From: Bacteroidaceae bacterium
GTDB lineage: Bacteria; Bacteroidota; Bacteroidia; Bacteroidales; Bacteroidaceae
Direction of reading: 5' to 3'
NCBI GenBank assembly: GCA_900765575.1
Contig: CAAFRW010000093.1
Coordinates: 1-5,766, forward strand
DNA length: 5,766 nt
Below the pieces are notes generated by a model that worked only from the letters and a program-made list of their open reading frames with translations, did no database searches and had not been told where the DNA came from. The position numbers and the translations under genes are program-made. Of the stretch, positions 4,948 through 5,766 are shown piece by piece. Position 1 is the first letter of the stretch, and every line of letters begins with the position of its first letter.

Positions 4948-5766
4948 ATGATTAAAGTAGGTATTAATGGTTTTGGCCGTATCGGACGTTTTGTATTCCG
5001 TGCCGCTCAAACAAGAAATGACATTGAGGTTGTAGGTATCAATGACCTTTGCCCGGTTGATTACATGGCTTATATGTTGAAATATGACACAATGCACGGT
5101 CGTTTCAACGGAACTATCGAAGCTGATGTAGAAAAGAGCCAGCTAATCGTTAACGGTAAAGCTATCCGCGTTACAGCAGAAAGAAACCCGGCTGATTTGA
5201 AATGGGATGCAGTAGGTGCTGAATATGTTGTTGAGTCTACAGGTTTATTCTTGACTAAAGAAAAAGCTCAAGGTCATATCGATGCAGGTGCTAAATACGT
5301 TGTCATGTCAGCTCCTTCAAAAGACGATACTCCAATGTTCGTTTGCGGTGTAAACTTGGATGCTTACGTAAAAGGTACTCAATTCGTTTCTAACGCTTCT
5401 TGTACTACTAACTGTTTGGCTCCTATCGCTAAAGTGTTGAACGATAACTTCGGTATCACTGACGGTTTGATGACTACAGTTCACTCTACAACTGCTACTC
5501 AGAAAACAGTTGACGGTCCTTCTATGAAAGACTGGAGAGGTGGTCGTGCAGCTGCCGGTAACATTATCCCGTCTTCTACCGGTGCAGCAAAAGCAGTAGG
5601 TAAAGTAATTCCGGCTTTGAACGGTAAATTGACTGGTATGTCAATGCGTGTTCCGACTTTGGACGTTTCTGTTGTTGACTTGACTGTTAACTTGGCTAAA
5701 CCAGCTAAATATGATGAAATCTGCGCTGCTATGAAGAAAGCTTCTGAAGGCGAATTGAAAGGTATC
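4948..5766 (+). CDS. gapA: Glyceraldehyde-3-phosphate dehydrogenase, type I (3' end missing)
   Basis: Cytoplasmic glycolytic enzyme that oxidises and phosphorylates glyceraldehyde 3-phosphate to 1,3-bisphosphoglycerate with NAD+. The 273 codons present contain the Rossmann motif INGFGRIGR (6-14), D33 after the second strand (favouring NAD over NADP), the active-site block SNASCTTNCLAP with nucleophile C152, and the catalytic-pair H179 in TTVHSTTATQ. The phosphate-binding region TGAAKA and the later MSMRVPT segment are also present. The family is about 335 residues, so some 60 C-terminal residues lie beyond the right edge. Codon choice is strongly biased (GGT, GCT, AAC, TTG, GTT), unlike the more mixed usage of the C25-like gene, which fits a highly expressed gene. 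It has its own promoter, divergent from mscL. Confidence 0.98.
   Translation, partial: MIKVGINGFGRIGRFVFRAAQTRNDIEVVGINDLCPVDYMAYMLKYDTMHGRFNGTIEADVEKSQLIVNGKAIRVTAERNPADLKWDAVGAEYVVESTGLFLTKEKAQGHIDAGAKYVVMSAPSKDDTPMFVCGVNLDAYVKGTQFVSNASCTTNCLAPIAKVLNDNFGITDGLMTTVHSTTATQKTVDGPSMKDWRGGRAAAGNIIPSSTGAAKAVGKVIPALNGKLTGMSMRVPTLDVSVVDLTVNLAKPAKYDEICAAMKKASEGELKGI

Noticed and set aside
4801..5097. 98-codon frame on the minus strand across the gapA start and promoter
   Set aside because: It overlaps the gapA coding start and promoter, its translation resembles no protein, and it would be antisense to a highly expressed gene.

Overview
The window looks like chromosomal DNA of a Bacteroides-type member of the order Bacteroidales. 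The basis is a set of perfect or near-perfect TAnnTTTG promoter (-7) elements, A/T-rich leaders without Shine-Dalgarno sequences, moderate base composition with AT-rich intergenic DNA, and the character of the proteins. No species call is possible from the sequence alone. There is no sign of phage, insertion sequence, CRISPR or tRNA/rRNA.

Layout, left to right. (1) 1-159, minus: the N-terminus of an exported protein, probably an outer-membrane beta-barrel, running off the left edge. Its short leader (160-228) contains a 9-bp hairpin whose loop matches a downstream segment, the geometry of an H-type pseudoknot. (2) 450-500: a strong hairpin terminator. (3) 566-2119, minus: complete guaA, GMP synthase. 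(4) 2120-2215: a divergent intergenic region in which two oppositely directed -7 elements lie 2 bp apart. (5) 2216-3679, plus: a secreted protein of 487 residues with a plausible His/Cys dyad of the caspase/gingipain (clan CD, C25-like) type, followed by a long 3' tail and a terminator at 3847-3893. (6) 3894-4265: noncoding DNA between two convergent genes, carrying a striking array of four 22-bp units, each centred on a CTCAnnTGAG palindrome (4044-4131). (7) 4266-4322: a nested-hairpin terminator for mscL. (8) 4344-4781, minus: complete mscL, the large-conductance mechanosensitive channel. (9) 4782-4947: a divergent promoter region. (10) 4948-5766, plus: gapA, glyceraldehyde-3-phosphate dehydrogenase, cut by the right edge after 273 codons.

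The genes are mainly single-gene transcription units, each with its own promoter and terminator, rather than an operon. guaA (purine synthesis), gapA (glycolysis) and mscL (osmotic safety valve) are housekeeping genes. The C25-like protein and the outer-membrane protein are the less well-defined cargo. The three observations most worth following are the palindromic array between convergent genes, the candidate pseudoknot leader, and the putative secreted cysteine peptidase.
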